Shown here: in pieces, positions 1 through 9,204 of the stretch
Position numbering within the stretch: position 1 is the stretch's first letter
Layout: each line of letters begins with the position of its first letter
Assembly: GCF_031583575.1 (NCBI RefSeq)
Contig: NZ_CP134146.1
Span: 4,030,001 to 4,094,000, forward strand
Length of the DNA stretch: 64,000 nucleotides
From: Thalassotalea nanhaiensis
GTDB lineage: Bacteria; Pseudomonadota; Gammaproteobacteria; Enterobacterales; Alteromonadaceae
Direction: 5' to 3'
Made by a program: the position numbers and the translations under genes
The notes under the pieces: generated by a model
Databases searched by the model: none
What the model was told of the DNA's origin: nothing
What the model saw: the letters and a program-made list of their open reading frames with translations, nothing else

Positions 1-110
1 CCATTGATTTCTTTCCAATCACTGCCTTGCTGGGCAAATAACGTGATAGGAACATTTTTTGCGGGTTTTCCGCGTGTTGTATCGAGTATGTGAGTAGTAA
101 TTTGACTCAT
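1..110 (-). CDS. uraH: 5-hydroxyisourate hydrolase (partial, 3' end outside window)
   Basis: Only the first 36 or so codons are present, reading leftwards from the ATG at 108-110. The N-terminus MSQITTHILDTTRGKPAKNV carries the transthyretin-like HIU hydrolase signature (THxLDTxxGxPAxxV), whose His is a known active-site residue of the family. The enzyme hydrolyses 5-hydroxyisourate, the product of urate oxidation, to OHCU, which is the substrate of the UraD enzyme encoded 14 bp upstream. It is the last visible gene of the xdhABC-allB-alc-uraD-uraH operon. The stop codon and C-terminal YRGS-type motif lie beyond the window. Confidence 0.85.
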   Translation of the reverse strand, partial: MSQITTHILDTTRGKPAKNVPITLFAQQGSDWKEIN

Positions 111-124
111 ATTTATTCCTTAAG

Positions 125-634
125 TTAGCCTTCAGCTAATGCCTTATCGATGCGAAGTTGAAAAATTTTTCGCTGCTCCTCAGCCGCATTAACTAATTCT
201 TGTGCTTTGCTATTTGGTAATCGTGCTTGCAGTAAATCAGACATTTGTTTGGCACTTTTTCCTGTTGCACAAACAATAAAAATGAAGCCAAATTTTTCTT
301 CATAGTCAGTGTTACCTTGCGCTAAAGTTTCAAGAACACTTTCGTTAGCTTGTTTCACTAAGCCCTGTTCATTACCTGCCAGCTCTTTAGTATTTGCATA
401 TTTGGCCCTTAAACTGCTCACATCGCCGATTTTTGGATGCCCTTCAAAGGCTTCCAAAAAGTCATATTCTTGTAGCCCTTGCCAAGCACTATCAGCCGCC
501 CTCTTTAACCCTTGCTCACTAATAAAAGGTCTTGCAGACACCATACGCTCTACCCAAGCAGTAGATGTACAGCATTGCATAAATGTATGTGCAGCCTGTT
601 CTGGCGTTTGATTATTTAAATCATCTAAGGTCAT
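125..634 (-). CDS. uraD: OHCU decarboxylase
   Basis: This 169-residue protein decarboxylates 2-oxo-4-hydroxy-4-carboxy-5-ureidoimidazoline to S-allantoin, the last step of urate breakdown to allantoin. The family motif EGHPKIGD is at about residues 64-71 and includes the catalytic His66. AGNEQ and FGFIFIVCATGKSA follow as expected. An in-frame ATG lies 45 bp further upstream, but the start at 634 is preferred. It has an AAGGAT ribosome site just before it, begins MTLDDLN as usual for the family, and avoids overlapping alc, which stops at 639. The gene lies between alc and uraH in the same operon. Confidence 0.92.
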   Translation of the reverse strand: MTLDDLNNQTPEQAAHTFMQCCTSTAWVERMVSARPFISEQGLKRAADSAWQGLQEYDFLEAFEGHPKIGDVSSLRAKYANTKELAGNEQGLVKQANESVLETLAQGNTDYEEKFGFIFIVCATGKSAKQMSDLLQARLPNSKAQELVNAAEEQRKIFQLRIDKALAEG

Positions 635-638
635 CAAT

Positions 639-1694
639 TTATCCTTTTTTACCAAATGCACGTAACCGAGAAATACCACCGTCAGGGAAAATATTTAAGC
701 GTATATGGGTAAAAGTTTCAGTGTTCGCTGGAATGATTTCCTCAATAAATAAGTGCTCACGATGTGCGTACAACTTAGTACGAGCAATTATAGGTTGCCA
801 CTTGTCTTCTTGCTTACCATCGCTAAAGTCATCGCTGGTCGACACCATGCCTTCAAGCGTAAATGTGTCAGGGAAGTTCCCTTTAAAATGACAGGTATCA
901 ACGATGACTTTTTCAATACTTCCCTGGCTGGCAAGTTTAACAATAGACCAATCTGGACCTGGGTCACGGCGACGTTTTGTTTCCCAACCATCGCCCATAT
1001 CTTTACCACGACCTGGCATAATTAAATTGTTCTTGTCACTAAAGAACATGTCGCTAACCAATAACGCTTTACCACCATTTTTAATGTAGGCTAAGTCTAT
1101 TAATTCACCATCAATAAATTGCTGCCAGTTAACTTCTGCTTCACCATAAACACGTAAACGCGCAATACCGCCATCCGGGAACATATTCAAACGCACATGT
1201 GTCCAGGCAGTGTCATCATTAATGGCAAAAATATTTTGACTGTGAGCGTCTACAGCTGCCGGAGCTAAAATAGTATGCCAAACGGTATCAGCATTAGGCT
1301 CTACTTCACTTACACAAGCTTCTACTGAAACAGACTCTGGCGCATTTCCACGGAAATAGTTAGTGTCGATGTCAAAACCACGAATTACACCTTTGATACC
1401 TAAACGAATGATGCACCAGTCAAAATCACGACCGTTATCACGACCATAACTGCGACGTGATTCCCAACCATCCATCCATTTACCTCTGTCGGTAAATTTG
1501 TCATCGATAAAAATACCACGACCAGGTTTGATTAGATTTTCCATCTCAGCAAAAAAATCATCACTACAAGACAGAGTTTCTCCGCCTACACGTTCACTGG
1601 CTAAATCAACACAATGGGTTTTTAGCTCGTTTTCTAATTCAAGCGATTTACCGCTTAGTTTATTTTGTTGCTGAGTATCTATTTCTAGCATCAT
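639..1694 (-). CDS. alc: Allantoicase
   Basis: Allantoicase (351 aa) splits allantoate into ureidoglycolate and urea. It shows the usual internal duplication of two jelly-roll repeats, about residues 45-185 and 215-348. Each opens with a matching block (NLIKPGRGIFIDDKF and NLIMPGRGKDMGDGW), followed by DGWE(S/T)(R/K)R, and each ends with the FPDGGI(A/S)RLR(V/A) signature. The length is normal for bacterial allantoicases. It sits 80 bp downstream of allB and 4 bp upstream of uraD. A second ATG directly follows the first, so the true start could be 3 bp later. AGGA about 10 nt upstream is the likely ribosome site. Confidence 0.95.
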   Translation of the reverse strand: MMLEIDTQQQNKLSGKSLELENELKTHCVDLASERVGGETLSCSDDFFAEMENLIKPGRGIFIDDKFTDRGKWMDGWESRRSYGRDNGRDFDWCIIRLGIKGVIRGFDIDTNYFRGNAPESVSVEACVSEVEPNADTVWHTILAPAAVDAHSQNIFAINDDTAWTHVRLNMFPDGGIARLRVYGEAEVNWQQFIDGELIDLAYIKNGGKALLVSDMFFSDKNNLIMPGRGKDMGDGWETKRRRDPGPDWSIVKLASQGSIEKVIVDTCHFKGNFPDTFTLEGMVSTSDDFSDGKQEDKWQPIIARTKLYAHREHLFIEEIIPANTETFTHIRLNIFPDGGISRLRAFGKKG

Positions 1695-1774
1695 AGCTTG
1701 GTTTTCCTACATCTAAATTTGTTATTAATTCAATTTTGGTAATTATTGCTGCTACCCACTTTAGCAACTGATAA

Positions 1775-3130
1775 TTACAGCCTACCTTTTAATAAAGGAC
1801 GCCCTTTTGGCGCATTGATGAATTCGTCTTGTTGATATACATGATGACCACGAACAAAGGTATGTTCTACTTGACCGGTGACCTTACGACCTGCGTAAGG
1901 AGTAATATTGTGACGGTGTTTGATCATCTCATTGGTGATGGTAAATTCAGCACTCGGGTCAAACACTAAAAAGTCAGCATGGTTACCAACCTTAATTGCC
2001 CCTTTGACTGAGTCTAAACCGGCAAACTTTGCTGTTTCAGTAGACATTAAACGAGCAATATCAACTAAGCTGAAACCACGTTCTTTTGCTTCAGTCCAAA
2101 TTAATGAAATACCAAATTGCAGCGCAGAAATACCGCCCCAAGCCTTTTCAATATCGCCAGTATCAATGTGCTTTAACTCTGGTGTACATGGCGAGTGATC
2201 TGAAACAATAAAGTCTAAACGGCCATCGGTAACTGCTTGCCATAAGTGTTCGCGGTTTTTGTTTTCACGAATTGGCGGACAACATTTAAATAATGTTTTG
2301 CCATCTGGAATGCTTTCTGAAGCAATGGTTAAATAATGAGGACAGGTTTCAGCAGTAAAGCGTAAGCCTTCTTGTTTCGCACCGGAAATAGTGTCCAATG
2401 CTTCATCTGAAGATAAATGCACGATATGAACTTTACAGTTATCACCCTGCTCTTTTGATTCACGGGCCATATCGACCATTAACGAAATTGCATCGTTTTC
2501 CCAGCTTTTAGGGCGAGACTCTAAGAAAGTATTATATTCTTTGGTGATTTCAACGTCATGAAAACTACCACAGTCTAATTCAGCATGAATTAAATATGGC
2601 ACATCGTGCTTGGCTAATATTGGCATAGCGGCGCGCATATCTTTCGCTTCAACTGGAGGAAACTCTTCAATTCCAGAATCAATTAAAAAGGATTTAACCC
2701 CTAATACTCCGGCTTCAAGTAACTCGTCTAAATCACCAATATTTTGCGGAATTACGCCGCCCCAAAAGCCACAATCAACCCATAACTTATCGTCTACTGA
2801 GTCGAGTTTTTCTTGAAACGCGGCTTTAGTTGTAGTCACAGGAATACAGTTTAATGGCATATCAACTAGTGCAGTAATACCACCTGCTGCCGCTGCTTGA
2901 GTAGCAGTATTAAACCCTTCCCACTCAGTGCGGCCAGGTTCATTAATATGTACATGCGAGTCAACTAACCCTGGCATGATCACTTTGTTGCCAAAATCTT
3001 GCACTGGGCAAGATAAGCTTGCACCGTATGGGTGAATGGCCAAGATAAGTTCATCTTTTATTTCAACACAAGCGGCGATCTGTTTACCGTCAATAATGAC
3101 ATTTTTACTTTGCAGGGCAAAATGAGACAC
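1775..3130 (-). CDS. allB: Allantoinase
   Basis: Allantoinase (451 aa) is a dinuclear metal amidohydrolase of the dihydroorotase-like group that opens allantoin to allantoate. The metal-binding HxH is H59/H61 in DSHVHINEPGR, and the carboxylated lysine is probably K146 in GVKSFLIDSG. Further ligands are in LIHAE, HIVHLSS and the catalytic Asp motif SDHSPC. The EPGRTEWEGF block separates allantoinase from dihydropyrimidinase and dihydroorotase. The gene follows xdhC by 23 bp and precedes allantoicase, which fits the substrate chain of the operon. Confidence 0.95.
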   Translation of the reverse strand: MSHFALQSKNVIIDGKQIAACVEIKDELILAIHPYGASLSCPVQDFGNKVIMPGLVDSHVHINEPGRTEWEGFNTATQAAAAGGITALVDMPLNCIPVTTTKAAFQEKLDSVDDKLWVDCGFWGGVIPQNIGDLDELLEAGVLGVKSFLIDSGIEEFPPVEAKDMRAAMPILAKHDVPYLIHAELDCGSFHDVEITKEYNTFLESRPKSWENDAISLMVDMARESKEQGDNCKVHIVHLSSDEALDTISGAKQEGLRFTAETCPHYLTIASESIPDGKTLFKCCPPIRENKNREHLWQAVTDGRLDFIVSDHSPCTPELKHIDTGDIEKAWGGISALQFGISLIWTEAKERGFSLVDIARLMSTETAKFAGLDSVKGAIKVGNHADFLVFDPSAEFTITNEMIKHRHNITPYAGRKVTGQVEHTFVRGHHVYQQDEFINAPKGRPLLKGRL

Positions 3131-3153
3131 TTTGCTTCTCCTATTGTTTGAGG

Positions 3154-4071
3154 CTAACTACTTACTTCTTCGCTAGTAAGTAATTCCTTAAATTCTTTCC
3201 AGTGAATACCCTGTTGTGATACAGGACGAGTTTTATTCTTTTCAACAGCAATTTCTGGTTGTTGTTGCTCAAGTTTTTGCTGTTGTACTGTTTGATAAAT
3301 ATTGATAATTTCGCCAGCAACAGATACGGCAACTTCCATCGGTAGTTTCCCACCCACTTGTTCCAGACCAATTGGACAATTCATTCGGGCAACCTGTTGT
3401 GGATCAATATCCCGATGCTTGAAGCGCTGTTCGAAGCGACGTTTTTTTGTATCTGATGCGATAAGGCCTAAATAACTAAAATCTGCACGTTTCAGAATGG
3501 CTTGTGATATATCAAAATCCATTTGATGATTATGTGTCATCACCACGAAATAGCTGTTTGCTGGCATACTGGCAACTTCAAGTTCAGGCTCTTCACTAAC
3601 CACTTTATGGACATTATGATAGGCATCTAAATTTGCAGGAAATTGCTCATCTCTACTGTCTACCCAAGTAACCTGACAAGGTAGTTGCGCTAAAATTGGT
3701 ATTAGAGCTTTGCCCACATGACCCGCACCAAACAGCATAATGTTCACACCAACTGCTGCAAAACATTCAAACATCACCGTAGCGTTGCCACCACAACATT
3801 GGCCTAGATTGCTGCCAAGTTGAAAATGCTCCAAGTGTTGGGCGCTTTTACCTTCTGCCAGCATAGTTTTCGCATACTTAATGGTTTTATGCTCTAAATG
3901 ACCACCACCAATGGTGTCAAAAATGTCATCTTTGGTGATAACCATTTTTGTACCACTGTTTCTTGGCGTTGAACCAGAAACGCCAACCAATGTTACCAGC
4001 ACATAGGCTTGGCCTTGCTTGCTTAATTGATAAGAAGCGCTATTCCAGTTGTTATTCATTGCCATAGTCAT
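3154..4071 (-). CDS. xdhC: Xanthine dehydrogenase accessory protein XdhC
   Basis: This 305-residue chaperone binds molybdenum cofactor, promotes its sulfuration and inserts it into the large xanthine dehydrogenase subunit; it is not part of the mature enzyme. The N-terminal XdhC/CoxI domain shows GSTPRNSGTKM (residues 33-43), TIGGGHLE (53-60) and a CCGG motif at 92-95. The C-terminal Rossmann domain has LFGAGHVGKAL, with the glycine loop at 115-120, and a later DMD-type segment. The gene lies 22 bp after xdhB. The last 40 residues are rich in Gln, Glu and Lys and are probably flexible. Confidence 0.94.
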   Translation of the reverse strand: MTMAMNNNWNSASYQLSKQGQAYVLVTLVGVSGSTPRNSGTKMVITKDDIFDTIGGGHLEHKTIKYAKTMLAEGKSAQHLEHFQLGSNLGQCCGGNATVMFECFAAVGVNIMLFGAGHVGKALIPILAQLPCQVTWVDSRDEQFPANLDAYHNVHKVVSEEPELEVASMPANSYFVVMTHNHQMDFDISQAILKRADFSYLGLIASDTKKRRFEQRFKHRDIDPQQVARMNCPIGLEQVGGKLPMEVAVSVAGEIINIYQTVQQQKLEQQQPEIAVEKNKTRPVSQQGIHWKEFKELLTSEEVSS

Positions 4072-4093
4072 CAGATTTCTCCTAAGTAAGCTG

Positions 4094-6463
4094 TTACGAT
4101 TGTGCTTTCATTGCTTCAACCGCCCAGAGTACTCGTTCAGGGGTTGCTGGTGTATCAAGCACAGGACTTAAGCTGTAATTTGACACACTCGAAATTGCAT
4201 CTTTAAGTGCCGACCATACAGACATCCCTAGCATAAATGGTGGTTCACCAACGGCTTTAGAGTTGTAAATCGTATGTTCACGATTAGGGGCATCAGGCAC
4301 TAGGGCAACACGAAAATCTGCCGGTGCATCATTAATCGCTGGGATCTTGTACGTTGCCGGGTTATTAGAAAGTAGACGGCCTTGTTCGTTCCACATCAAT
4401 TCCTCAGTCGTTAACCACCCCATACCTTGCACAAACGCACCTTCAATTTGGCCAATATCAATCGCCGGATTAATAGAGTGTCCGACATCTTGTAAAATAT
4501 CGGTCCGCAAGGTTTTGTATTCACCGGTTAACGTATCAATGAGCACTTCCGATACTGATGCACCCGTTGCGTAGTAGAAGAATGGACGTCCTTTACCTGT
4601 TGCACGGTCAAAATGGATCTTAGGGGTTTTATAAAAGCCAGTAGAGGATAAAGAAACACGGGCCATATAAGCGATTTGTGAAAACTCAGCAAAACTGAAG
4701 GTTTGCTCTCCAACAATTATATTGTTGTTTTCAAAGATGACTTGCTGCGCTGTTACTTGGTATTTTTCACAGGCAAAGTCAATTAAGCGTTGTTTAATGG
4801 TTTTTGCTGCAGCTTCGGCAGCTTTACCATTTAAATCAGTACCCGAAGATGCTGCGGTTGGTGACGAGTTTGGAACTTTATCAGTACGCGCTGCCGAAAC
4901 GGCAACAGTGTCAACATCAACCTGGAATTCTTCCGCAACAATTTGCGCCACCTTGGTGTTAAGGCCTTGCCCCATTTCACTGCCACCATGGCTTAAATGA
5001 ATGGTGCCATCGGTATAAACATGAACAAGCGCGCCGGCTTGATTTAAATGTTGAACGGTAAATGAGATACCAAATTTAACCGGCGTTAAGGCAATACCTT
5101 TTTTAAGTATGGCGTTATTGGCATTAAATTCAGTAACCGCTTTACGACGTGCCTGATAATCAGAACTTTGTTCTAATGTCTCAATAATTTCAGGTAAATT
5201 GTTATGTTCGACTTCTTGATGATAGTGAGTTTCATTGCGACCTTCACCACCATATAAGTTAATTTTTCGAATTTCTAACGGGTCTTTACCCAGATGACGA
5301 GCAATATCGTCCATGACCATTTCAATAGTCATCATACCCTGAGGACCACCAAAACCACGGTACGCAGTATGAGAAACAGTATTCAATTTACAACGATTAC
5401 CGGTGACACTGGCTTGATCCAAGAAGTAAGCATTATCAGAATGGAACATCGCTCTATCAACAATGGCATCAGATAGATCCGGTGAATAACCACAGTTACC
5501 ATTAACTTCTATGTTGATACCTTTGATCTGGCCGTCTTTGTCAAAACCAACGGTATAGTTATTTTCAAACGGGTGACGCTTACCCGTCATGATCATATCG
5601 TCCATGCGGCCTAATTTAAATTTAACCGGACGATTAGTTTCATTAGCAAGCAAGGCGGCAATACATGCCCACGGTGCTGCTTGTGTTTCTTTACCACCGA
5701 AACCACCGCCCATACGGCGCATATCCACTAACACTTTATTCAATGGAATATCTAACACTTCAGCAACTAATTTTTGAACTTCACTTGGATGTTGAGATGA
5801 GGTATAAATTTCCATACCACCATCTTCGGTCGGCACAGCTGTTGATACTTGACCTTCAAGATACATATGCTCTTGACCACCAACAATAATTTCACCTGAA
5901 AGTTGATGTGGTGCTGCATTAATGGCAGTTTCAGAATCACCACGTTTCATCTGAAATGGCGGACGAACAAAGTTTTGTTTCGCTAAAGCGTCTTTTACCG
6001 TTAATACCGCTTCTAATTCTTGATACTCAACTTTTGCTAATTTAGTCGCTTTTCGAGCCAAATCGTAACTTGTTGCAGCTACTGCAAAAATTGGTTGGCC
6101 AACATATTCTACTTTGCCAATAGCCAGTACAGGATCACCTGGGAATACCGGACCAATATCAGTATGTCCCGGTACATCTTCAACGGTAATTACCGCAACA
6201 ACACCTTCTGCAGCTTTAACCGCAGATAAATCCATTGAAAGAATATTCGCGTGTGCATAAGATGATTGACCTACTGCAGCATGCAATTCACCTCTTAACG
6301 CTGGACGGTCATCAACATAAATTGCTTCACCAGCAACTTGCTTGTCAGCACTTTCATGTTTTTTAGAACGACCTACGCCACCTAAGCCAACATTGACTTG
6401 TCCGGTAACAACACTTTTATCACTGTTCGAACTTGCTTTTTTTACATCAATCAGACTACGCAT
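4094..6463 (-). CDS. xdhB: Xanthine dehydrogenase molybdopterin-binding subunit
   Basis: The 789-residue large subunit of bacterial XdhAB carries the molybdopterin active site that hydroxylates hypoxanthine and xanthine to urate. The conserved features are present: the MGGGFGGKE loop, AYRGFGGPQGM with the substrate Arg, the GSEMGQGLNTK cofactor loop, and the C-terminal KAVGEPPFMLG carrying the catalytic base Glu. The first 25 residues are a basic Ser/Lys-rich extension before GVGRSKKHESADKQV. The ATG lies inside the end of xdhA, an 8 bp overlap that suggests translational coupling. It partners with XdhA and is loaded by XdhC. Confidence 0.96.
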   Translation of the reverse strand: MRSLIDVKKASSNSDKSVVTGQVNVGLGGVGRSKKHESADKQVAGEAIYVDDRPALRGELHAAVGQSSYAHANILSMDLSAVKAAEGVVAVITVEDVPGHTDIGPVFPGDPVLAIGKVEYVGQPIFAVAATSYDLARKATKLAKVEYQELEAVLTVKDALAKQNFVRPPFQMKRGDSETAINAAPHQLSGEIIVGGQEHMYLEGQVSTAVPTEDGGMEIYTSSQHPSEVQKLVAEVLDIPLNKVLVDMRRMGGGFGGKETQAAPWACIAALLANETNRPVKFKLGRMDDMIMTGKRHPFENNYTVGFDKDGQIKGINIEVNGNCGYSPDLSDAIVDRAMFHSDNAYFLDQASVTGNRCKLNTVSHTAYRGFGGPQGMMTIEMVMDDIARHLGKDPLEIRKINLYGGEGRNETHYHQEVEHNNLPEIIETLEQSSDYQARRKAVTEFNANNAILKKGIALTPVKFGISFTVQHLNQAGALVHVYTDGTIHLSHGGSEMGQGLNTKVAQIVAEEFQVDVDTVAVSAARTDKVPNSSPTAASSGTDLNGKAAEAAAKTIKQRLIDFACEKYQVTAQQVIFENNNIIVGEQTFSFAEFSQIAYMARVSLSSTGFYKTPKIHFDRATGKGRPFFYYATGASVSEVLIDTLTGEYKTLRTDILQDVGHSINPAIDIGQIEGAFVQGMGWLTTEELMWNEQGRLLSNNPATYKIPAINDAPADFRVALVPDAPNREHTIYNSKAVGEPPFMLGMSVWSALKDAISSVSNYSLSPVLDTPATPERVLWAVEAMKAQS

Positions 6464-7916
6464 AATTTACCACTCGTGTTTCAATAACTTTGCTTTGCAG
6501 CTCTAAATAGCACTTTTCAATAAGATTTTGAGCCACCGTCATACGGTAATTGCTCGACGCACGAACATCAGACATCGGATTAAAGTCATTCGTTAAGGCT
6601 TGTTTCGCTTGCATTACTGACTCTTTAGTTAAATTATTGCCTTGCAGCTTTTCTTCTGCAGCGGGAGCGCGTTTTGGAATAGCCGCCATACCACCAAAAG
6701 CTAGACGTACATTGGTAATTTCCTGACCGTCTTGCTCTATAAAGAATGCAGCTAATACTGCCGATATATCGTCATCGATACGTTTAGATATTTTGTATAA
6801 CTTTAATGTTTGACCAGCGACTGGTTTAGGGATTTGTACAGACTTGATAAACTCAGAAGGCTTAAGCACTGTTTTCTTGTAATCAACAAAATAGTCTTCA
6901 ACTAAAATAGTGCGTTCATTGCCATTAACATGCAAAGTCATTGTTGCGCCAAGTGCAATTAATGCGGGAGGCATATCGCCAATCGGAGAGGCATTACCAA
7001 TGTTGCCGCCTAAGGTGCCATTGTTTCGTACTTGTTTGGAACCTATACGTTCTATCATTTCACCTAAGTCAGGGTAGTAATGATGCAACGTTTCAATAAA
7101 CTTACTATACGGAAGTGCTGAGCCAATAATTATCTCACTGTCTGTTTCTTCAATATTGGTTAATTCTGCAACGTTACCAACGTAAACAAGTTTATCTATT
7201 GTCGCTAAGTTTTGTGTGACAGATAATGCTAAGTCAGTACCTCCTGCCACTAATGTAGAGTCTGGCTCACTGGTTAATTCATACGCTAACTCGTCGATAT
7301 TTTTTGGGGCGATAAAATTATGACCATTACCACTTAATGTCGGGGCAGGTAATTTTTGTAACTCAGTGAGGGTTGCAACAGTTTGTTGGTAATGTTTTGC
7401 AAAAGAATCATCATCGGTATTGGTGCTCGACGTGATAGCCGCTTCTATGATTGAGCGGTATCCTGTACAACGACATAAGTTACCCGCTAATGCTTCGAGT
7501 ACTTCAGCGCGAGTAGGTGTTTTATTATGCTTATGCAAAGCAAATGACGACATAACAAAACCAGGAGTACAAAAACCACATTGTGTGCCATGATTATCAA
7601 CAAGAGTTTGTTGAGCATGATGCAACTTGGCACCGTCTTTTAAATCTTCTACCGTGATCAATTGCTTACCATGCAGATTACCAACAAAGGTAATGCACGA
7701 ATTAATCGAATTATAAGTAAGTTGACTAGCGTTATCACTGTCCAACTCTGCCAGTACTACGGTACAGGCACCACAATCACCAGATGCACATCCTTCTTTG
7801 GTGCCAGTATTAAATTGTATCTCGCGCAGGTATTGCAGAACCGTTAAATTCGGGTCTATGTTTTCTATGGTCACAACGTCGTTGTTTAATAAAAAACGAA
7901 CTGTACTCTTAGTCAT
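6456..7916 (-). CDS. xdhA: Xanthine dehydrogenase small subunit (2Fe-2S and FAD)
   Basis: This 486-residue electron-transfer subunit passes electrons from the molybdenum site to NAD+. The first [2Fe-2S] cluster is ligated by C43, C48, C51 and C74 (GCASGDCGAC). The second is ligated by C113, C116, C148 and C150 (CGFCTPG and CRCTGYR). The FAD domain follows from about residue 190, with VAGGTDLALSV and GGNIGNASPIGDMPPAL, and the CO-dehydrogenase flavoprotein C-terminal domain ends the chain. It is the first gene of the seven-gene minus-strand operon. A palindrome and a plausible promoter lie 75-90 bp upstream. Confidence 0.96.
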   Translation of the reverse strand: MTKSTVRFLLNNDVVTIENIDPNLTVLQYLREIQFNTGTKEGCASGDCGACTVVLAELDSDNASQLTYNSINSCITFVGNLHGKQLITVEDLKDGAKLHHAQQTLVDNHGTQCGFCTPGFVMSSFALHKHNKTPTRAEVLEALAGNLCRCTGYRSIIEAAITSSTNTDDDSFAKHYQQTVATLTELQKLPAPTLSGNGHNFIAPKNIDELAYELTSEPDSTLVAGGTDLALSVTQNLATIDKLVYVGNVAELTNIEETDSEIIIGSALPYSKFIETLHHYYPDLGEMIERIGSKQVRNNGTLGGNIGNASPIGDMPPALIALGATMTLHVNGNERTILVEDYFVDYKKTVLKPSEFIKSVQIPKPVAGQTLKLYKISKRIDDDISAVLAAFFIEQDGQEITNVRLAFGGMAAIPKRAPAAEEKLQGNNLTKESVMQAKQALTNDFNPMSDVRASSNYRMTVAQNLIEKCYLELQSKVIETRVVNYA

Positions 7917-8442
7917 AATTTCTTCCGTAGTTGATCTTGTGTTAATAGAATGTGATCAAATTCAATAACCTAAATATATCAGATTAAAAAGTTGACACAA
8001 GTGTCAATTTTATAAAATAACAATATTTAAGCCGCCAAAAACAAAAAATGGCAGTTAAATCATGAGGAAAACGTTATATAGAAATGACTAAAAAAAATTT
8101 AAATTAGCCCCCTTATATAAGCCATTTATCGCTTTTTCTTTCTAAGACTAAAAGCTGAAAGTCACTGAAAACCTGACTTTGATTGTTATAACTAAAAAGA
8201 TTACTAAGCATCATTAGCTTAGCCTCACTCATTATTTCTGAGCGCAGGCTCTGCTAACTCGGCTTAGTTACACGTTTTGGTCTTTGCCTTAAAAAATAAT
8301 TTTTGCATTTGTTTTAATCAAAGGAATATTCATCATTATTCACTGATATTCAGCTTTTTATCCCTGCAAGAATAACCAAGAATAAATCATGCAAAACACA
8401 GTAAATGTGATCTAGAATGGTTAACAATGCATGGAGTATGAA
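7917..8442. other. Divergent intergenic region between xdhA and the XRE regulator gene
   Basis: This 526 bp AT-rich stretch has no credible coding frame. It holds the xdh promoter and palindrome near 7973-8007. At the other end, TGTGATCTAGA (8406-8416) matches one half of a CRP site without the second half. GGAG at 8433-8436 is the ribosome site of the regulator gene. I see nothing definite in the middle (8040-8390). Confidence 0.5.
7973..8007 (-). promoter_or_regulatory. Probable operator palindrome and promoter of the xdh operon
   Basis: TTGACAC-AA-GTGTCAA at 7992-8007 is a perfect inverted repeat with 7 bp arms and a 2 bp centre. Read on the minus strand it overlaps -35-like hexamers (TTGACA at 8007-8002, TTGTGT at 8000-7995). 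TATATT at 7978-7973 is 16 bp after the second and could be the -10. A repressor bound here would block xdhA transcription. The regulator is not known; the divergent XRE-type gene at 8443 or a GntR/TetR-type protein elsewhere are possibilities. Confidence 0.5.
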
Positions 8443-9171
8443 ATGACATTTGGTAAACAATTAAAAAAATTACGCAGTGAAAGAAACTTAAGCCAACCAC
8501 AATTAGCAGAGCTGGTGGGTATTGAGCAGTCGTATTTATCAAAACTTGAAAATGATAAGTCGATCCCCTCTAATGAAATTTTTCGTCAAATTCTACAAGC
8601 GTTAAATATAAAGCTAGGCGATTTTTTAACATCGATTAAATCGGCCAGCGACAGACAAAATTTGACGCAAATTCCTGACATAGAATTATGGTATCGACAA
8701 CAAGACAATATAAATTTTAAACAACAACGACGTTATTTATATTTTTGTAGTGGTTTAATTGTTTTAGCGGTGACTCTATTTTATCTTGGTTTTAGTAAGC
8801 TAGCATTTAGTGAACTGCGCTATAAATACTATTCTCCAGGAGTGATTTTGGCAGGCGAACCGAAAAATATATTTAACGACTGGTCACGTTTGCTTGAAGC
8901 ACCAATGGGAAAAATACATGAAATTCGCAAGAAAAAAGAAATTGAAATGACTAATCGAAAAGATGAAATAGAGATAGATTCAGCAACCTATCTTGGCTCA
9001 TCTTTTATGCAAAAGGTCGAAGGTGGACAACGACACTTTTCACAACGCGATAGCATCAATATTCCTCGTACGATTAACTCCTGGTTGCAGGTGCTTGGTG
9101 TGTTATTGTTTGCGTGTGGTTTTATGGGTTTTGTTTTAGAACGAAGATTGTTTGCATCGACTAAGACATAA
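8443..9171 (+). CDS. Membrane-anchored XRE-family HTH regulator
   Basis: A 242-residue protein with an N-terminal Cro/CI-type helix-turn-helix (LSQPQLAELVGIEQSYLSKL, about residues 17-36) and a cytoplasmic linker to about residue 90. A membrane segment follows (LIVLAVTLFYLGF, about 103-115), then roughly 90 residues predicted outside the membrane with a Lys/Glu-rich charged stretch, and a second membrane segment close to the C-terminus (VLGVLLFACGFMGFVL). The start at 8443 is chosen over the ATG at 8431 because GGAG at 8433-8436 is ideally spaced for it. It is divergent from the xdh operon, so it may sense an envelope or periplasmic cue and control that operon. This is inference; the family has no named function that I recognise. 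Confidence 0.8.
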   Translation: MTFGKQLKKLRSERNLSQPQLAELVGIEQSYLSKLENDKSIPSNEIFRQILQALNIKLGDFLTSIKSASDRQNLTQIPDIELWYRQQDNINFKQQRRYLYFCSGLIVLAVTLFYLGFSKLAFSELRYKYYSPGVILAGEPKNIFNDWSRLLEAPMGKIHEIRKKKEIEMTNRKDEIEIDSATYLGSSFMQKVEGGQRHFSQRDSINIPRTINSWLQVLGVLLFACGFMGFVLERRLFASTKT

Positions 9172-9204
9172 TCTAAATTACTCAAAGCAGCTGTAGCTGC
9201 TATA

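Noticed and set aside
8403-8424. CRP binding site upstream of the XRE regulator
   Set aside because: TGTGATCTAGA matches only the left half; the right half (ATGGT in place of TCACA) does not fit.
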